Assembly: GCA_003024985.2 (NCBI GenBank)
Contig: PXIH01S0059161.1
Source of the DNA: Euperipatoides rowelli
Taxonomy: Eukaryota; Onychophora; Udeonychophora; Euonychophora; Peripatopsidae
Length of the DNA: 10,138 nucleotides
Strand: one strand, 5' to 3'
The notes under the pieces are model-generated. The model searched no databases and was not told the DNA's origin. It saw nothing but the letters and a program-made list of their open reading frames with translations. The translations under genes and the position numbers were made by a program. Shown piece by piece: positions 6,641 through 10,138 of this stretch. Positions within the stretch are counted from its first letter, which is position 1. Each line of letters opens with the position of its first letter.

Positions 6641-7851
6641 GCATTATGGTTGGAATTTTAACTTCAAATTTAGCAGTCTTCTAGGTTGAGATATTACGGT
6701 ATTATTAAATTTATTAGCATAGAAATATAGTGAGGGATGGTACCGTAGTTTGACAATCTGGGACGTATGCAATAATTCGTCTCCAACAATAACCTTATTA
6801 CATGCACACGTAGTATTTAAAAAAAACAAAAAAAACAATTTGGCTCAGTAGGCTAAGTCATTTTTTTTAGTAGCAGAATAGAGAGCTCTAGGCAAGGTGC
6901 ATCTAAAATCCTCCAGCTGGATGTTTTGGCTTATGTTGTGTGATAATAATATACACTTTATTTTTCCAATAAAAGGAGTATTGCTCAGTTGGTACTTGGT
7001 AAAGTCCGAGTAGCCTACACTACTAAGAACTTAACACAAATATTGAGCTCAAATGAACAAACCATAAAATAAAATATTTTTAATAAAAAATACACATTGA
7101 AATGTAAAGAAACAAATATACTGTACTTGAAATAAATAAATAAAACGAAGTAGGTAGGGCATATGTATTTTAATACATTTTAAATGTTTTGAATTATTTG
7201 TCTTAGAAGTGGATTAACCTTGCTTCTAAAACTTTCAATATGAAATAAATAATTTATTCTATCTAAATAGCCATCTAAAGCCTGTAACTTATTGACAAAT
7301 AAAAAAAAAATAGCTTAACTAGAATAATTTTGATTAATAATTTTGGTAGGCCTAATTTGTTTAAAAATTAGTGTTTGCAAGATAAAACGGCTTAATTTAA
7401 ATTTTTTTTTTTTAAATTCAGGGAACTTCCTGACCACTCTCCCCACTCCATGTCTTTCGTATGCTAGTGTTGTGTCGCCCGATATATTTACACTTTTGCG
7501 CCCCAAATACTTTCTTTGACAGCCTGTGGTGTCGAGAGCCTGTACGGACCCCAGGACAAAAATTCTTAACACTTGGCAAAGTTCATTTTGTGTAGGTAAA
7601 ATTGATGTTTTTTTTTTTTTTTGGTTGTGTGGAGGCTTTTTTTTACATTGCCCGGCCCTACAGCCCCTTGAATCATTACGTATCAGGGAATGTTACCCCT
7701 GCTGCTCCCTCGTCTTGTGTGCCTGCAGTTAGCATTCTCATTTAAAATATAACATACCGGTAGCTGTATATTTTTTAATTCTTAATAAAACCAAAGAACA
7801 TTGATACGCTTTAGTATATAGGCCTACACGTATATTGTATGTAAGTATGTG

Positions 7852-7920
7852 TAAAACTAAGTTATGTAACTAACCTTAGCACTTACCCTGAACCTCAACT
7901 CCAACTACATGTGAAATTCA
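7852..7920 (-). repeat. Core repeat copy D' in the right arm
   Basis: Mirror image of 2219-2287 and the reverse complement of 5055-5123. It lies inside the SK gene's putative intron. Confidence 0.9.
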
Positions 7921-8117
7921 AATAAGTTTTAAATTAGTCTGCACTGATCTAATATCAACTTTACATTTGTGATTTGAATTTGGCCATATCGGTAAATTTG
8001 ATGACTCACGATTACTTTAAACATTTCAATTTATACAAAAAAAAAAAAAAAAACATCGAACTTGTATTTCAAATAAAATAAAATCCTTGCATTAGAATTA
8101 TAGTGAGAATATTAAAA

Positions 8118-8576
8118 TGTGTTCAACTAAAATCCAAATGTTCTGCGATGACTCCAGTAAATCAAGATTATTGGTCTACTAATGCAAAATGACTTAAAAT
8201 GGCCCTCTCATGTTTGACATGATTATCTCAAATTCATACAATAATTTTTTCAGGATTTAAAAATTAAAGAGATTTAATTTGGATATAATTTTTCTTTTTA
8301 TAACTGGTACATTAGCCACACATCGAGTTTTGCACTGATGCAAGGTCTAGTTCCTTAATCAAAGCTCAAATCAATGACATGGAACATGTTAAAAAAAGCC
8401 TTGAGAATTATCTTAGGCAACTTTGACATGGTTATGATGAGGAATTATCACTATTACATCAGAAATCTTTGCAAGATAGAAGAGTCAATGCTCTTGAAAA
8501 GTGCACTATTTTTTTTTTTGACAGATTTAGAGAATTTGAATCTGAAGTTTGTGTTGAAATATCTAAACATCACTAG
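8118..8576 (+). pseudogene. Decayed coding remnant, possibly of a hAT-type transposase, right copy
   Basis: One frame reads as protein-like sequence for about 150 codons, broken by stops. An upstream piece (8118-8270, two internal TGA) contains MALSCLT-stop-LSQIHTI. A better-preserved piece (8316-8576) starts PHIEFCTDARSSSLIKAQ, has one TGA at 8424, and continues through HGYDEELSLLHQKSLQDRR to a DRFREFESEVC segment and a TAG at 8574. The charged, amphipathic composition and a segment like RFxxF followed by a short hydrophobic stretch recall the region before the dimerisation domain in hAT-related transposase-derived proteins (KIAA1586/ZNF862-like). That identification is from memory and weak. 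The 76-codon ORF at 8374-8604 in another frame lacks this character and is probably its shadow. It could instead be a fragment of another retroposed gene. Confidence 0.35.
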
Positions 8577-9211
8577 AAACTCAAATTTCATAGATCTTAC
8601 ATAAGAACCTAGAGGTACAACCATTTACCAATAACTAAGATCAATACTAAATTGTATTATTTTAGTATTATAAGTATTAACTTCTATACTTTTTAAAACC
8701 TTTTTAATTTTAGGTAAATTAATCATAATTTCTTTTTTTCTTCTTCTTATCATTTTATTGTAATTAGAACCAATATCTTATTGGCTAGGCTTCTAAATCT
8801 AATTCTTTAAATTATTTGTCAATGTAAATATTTATTTACTTTTATTGTCTCTATTCAATATACAGTATATATGTCGTACACCATTTGGTCTATGTCTCAT
8901 ATTATTGGCAGTGATAGTACCCTTGTTCATTTTTGAAAACTATTCCATCTCAAGACAAATCACTAATTACTAGAATAATCTAATTTAATTTTATATTCTT
9001 ACTGCCGTCAAGCAAAACCGGAACTCAAGAAAATCCAGCTGCACATTCGGCACCAACATCTCCCACATCCGAGACATACAGGTACACAGGCCAAAAAAAT
9101 ATAACTAATAAATTCACCACCCATTTTAATTAACTTGCCTCACTGTCCACAATTATGACCGAGAACCAGTCGAGTCAGCACGTACATGCGGCACTGGCTC
9201 TCCACCATTGT

Positions 9212-9246
9212 TCCAAACTGTCCAAGGACCAAAAAAAAAAAAAAAA
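9212..9246 (-). repeat. T-tract/ACAGTTTG repeat, mirror of copy 3
   Basis: Reverse complement of 893-927, with the same 16-base homopolymer. Confidence 0.5.
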
Positions 9247-9548
9247 CCAAGTCAATGAAATATGATGAAGGTAAAATTGCAAATAATTGTAAGATCCTAT
9301 CCTAAAAATAAATCCTAACAAAATACTTGCAATGTCAAAAACAAAATTTTAAATTAAAGTCCCTAATATGAAAATATTTTTTCTAATGAATAAAATTTTT
9401 TGTTTGCTATTTAAGTTATTTCAAATTTTAGCATTTTTTAAGTATCAGCAAAGCTCATTTTAAGGATTTAAAAATCTTAAAAACTAAGTTTCCAGGGGCT
9501 ATGCCCCCATTGGGGGTTTACAGCTATCCCCAAACCCCAGCTGATATT

Positions 9549-9606
9549 CATCCAAACTGTACAAGACCCTTCCCCATACACAACACACACCAACCGCAAA
9601 AAAAAA
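9549..9606 (-). repeat. T-tract/GT-rich/ACAGTTTG repeat, mirror of copy 2
   Basis: Reverse complement of 533-590. Confidence 0.55.
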
Positions 9607-9738
9607 TCCACTTCTCAGTCCGACACTGTTTCAGTTATTTTCTTTCTATTATGTTTTGAAGATAATATTGCAGTATATTAGTACCGTATTTATACTAATA
9701 TAATTGTGAATATTGCCACAAATAGCACAAGAAATGGT

Positions 9739-9781
9739 CATCAAACTGTCCACACACACACATACACACACAAAAAAAAAA
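9739..9781 (-). repeat. T-tract/GT-rich/ACAGTTTG repeat, mirror of copy 1
   Basis: Reverse complement of 358-400, with the same repeat number. Confidence 0.6.
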
Positions 9782-10138
9782 CTCATCAAAATATCTACAA
9801 CCATAACACTGCCCCCTACAAATTTGGGCTCACCTGCTACTGCTCCCCTCTAGATTTTTAGGCTGGAGTCATTCCTGCTTGAGAATGACCTCTTGGGGCC
9901 ATTAGCCCTCTTGCTCCCCCTGTAATCAGCACCTATGCCCAGTTCTTGGGACGTAGGTGTGCACCTCAGTGTAGCAGAATGTTTTTTCCTAGGTTCAATA
10001 TATTTAATTCAAATTCGTTTTTAGCAATGGTAATGTTTGAAATAATCATAATTGATCTCTTTTTATTATTATTATTTATTATAAGTTTAAGCATTGGCTT
10101 ATATAGGTAAAACATGAAAAATACAAAGGATGATTCAT

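Larger units (their letters stand above)
6400..8117 (+). other. SK intron-like DNA, right copy; no gene recognised
   Basis: This stretch is AT-rich with many stops in all frames. I searched for the expected next SK segments (S2, then the helices leading to the GYG pore) and found none. It contains the ETS/YY1-like pair, T and A tracts (including T15 at 7608-7622), repeat copy D', and a GC-richer block at about 7400-7740 with overlapping open frames on both strands (7315-7572 minus and 7526-7732 plus). Both frames start only at GTG and show no recognisable motif, so I do not call them genes. The block is flanked by A/T runs and may be an old retroposed or repeat fragment. Confidence 0.5.
5289..10138 (-). 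repeat. Right arm of the giant palindrome
   Basis: This is the reverse complement of 1-4850. It carries the SK channel exon in the rightward orientation and ends at the window edge with the complement of the first bases, so the outer limit is not seen. The inner limit at 5289 lies in an A14 run (5279-5292) next to T14 (5265-5278). The left arm has an interrupted T/A tract at the mirrored place. Confidence 0.96.
8577..10138. other. Distal right arm; no gene recognised
   Basis: Mirror of 1-1562. It is downstream of the right SK exon in the direction of transcription, so later SK exons would be expected here or beyond; none is visible up to the window edge. Confidence 0.5.

Noticed and set aside
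7315-7732. Overlapping open frames of 85 and 68 codons on opposite strands (mirrored at 2407-2824)
   Set aside because: Both start only at GTG, run through long A/T tracts, overlap antisense and show no recognisable domain.
8374-8604. 76-codon ATG-started open frame (mirrored at 1535-1765)
   Set aside because: It overlaps the better protein-like frame of the decayed remnant and looks like its shadow, with low-complexity Phe and Leu/Asn content.
1-10138. Terminal inverted repeats of a large DNA transposon (Polinton/Maverick or foldback type)
   Set aside because: The repeat fills the whole window, the outer ends are not seen, and the arms contain host SK exon sequence with no transposase, polymerase or integrase reading frame.
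6400-10138. Next SK exon (S2 onwards) in the right arm
   Set aside because: No frame shows the conserved S2 or pore-region residues. The stretch is AT-rich with frequent stops, so the exon must lie outside.

Overview
The window is animal (metazoan) nuclear DNA. It is AT-rich, full of homopolymer tracts and short repeats, and has intron-type splice signals. The only gene I recognise is the 5' part of a small-conductance Ca2+-activated K+ channel (SK/KCNN family). The palindromic octamer TAGGCCTA occurs six times (three per arm), and TACGGTA/TACCGGTA-type words also recur. From memory, I associate both with marine invertebrates such as echinoderms and molluscs, but I cannot name the species.

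The dominant fact is that the whole window is one giant inverted repeat. Base p pairs with base 10139-p from both window edges inward to 4850/5289. The arms (1-4850 and 5289-10138) matched wherever I compared them, including homopolymer lengths, and no arm end is visible, so the palindrome may continue outside. The middle 438 bp (4851-5288) is not a plain spacer. Its two edges are diverged inverted copies of one another, each holding a core repeat (A forward, C reverse), and the tip (5005-5116) is a third copy, B. A fourth copy, D, lies in each arm and matches B exactly over 69 bp. An old, imperfect small inverted repeat therefore sits at the tip of a very young, perfect large one.

Layout of the right arm (the left arm is its exact mirror on the other strand): C14/G14 tract, AT-rich DNA, a candidate short first coding exon (5651-5683), a possible intron with promoter-like words and two hairpins (5684-6012), the SK exon coding the cytoplasmic N-terminus and first membrane segment (6013-6393), a strong splice donor (6394), intronic DNA with an ETS/YY1-like site pair (6601-6640), repeat copy D' (7852-7920), a decayed protein-coding remnant resembling a hAT-type transposase (8118-8576), and a distal region with T-tract/GT-rich repeats. 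No further SK exon is present, so each arm holds only the gene's 5' end.

The two SK 5' ends point away from each other (head to head), with candidate start codons about 1.16 kb apart across the palindrome tip. This is either a real, very recent palindromic duplication of the SK promoter and first exon(s), or a fold-back or assembly artefact. The sequence alone cannot decide, but the diverged tip with perfect arms makes testable predictions.
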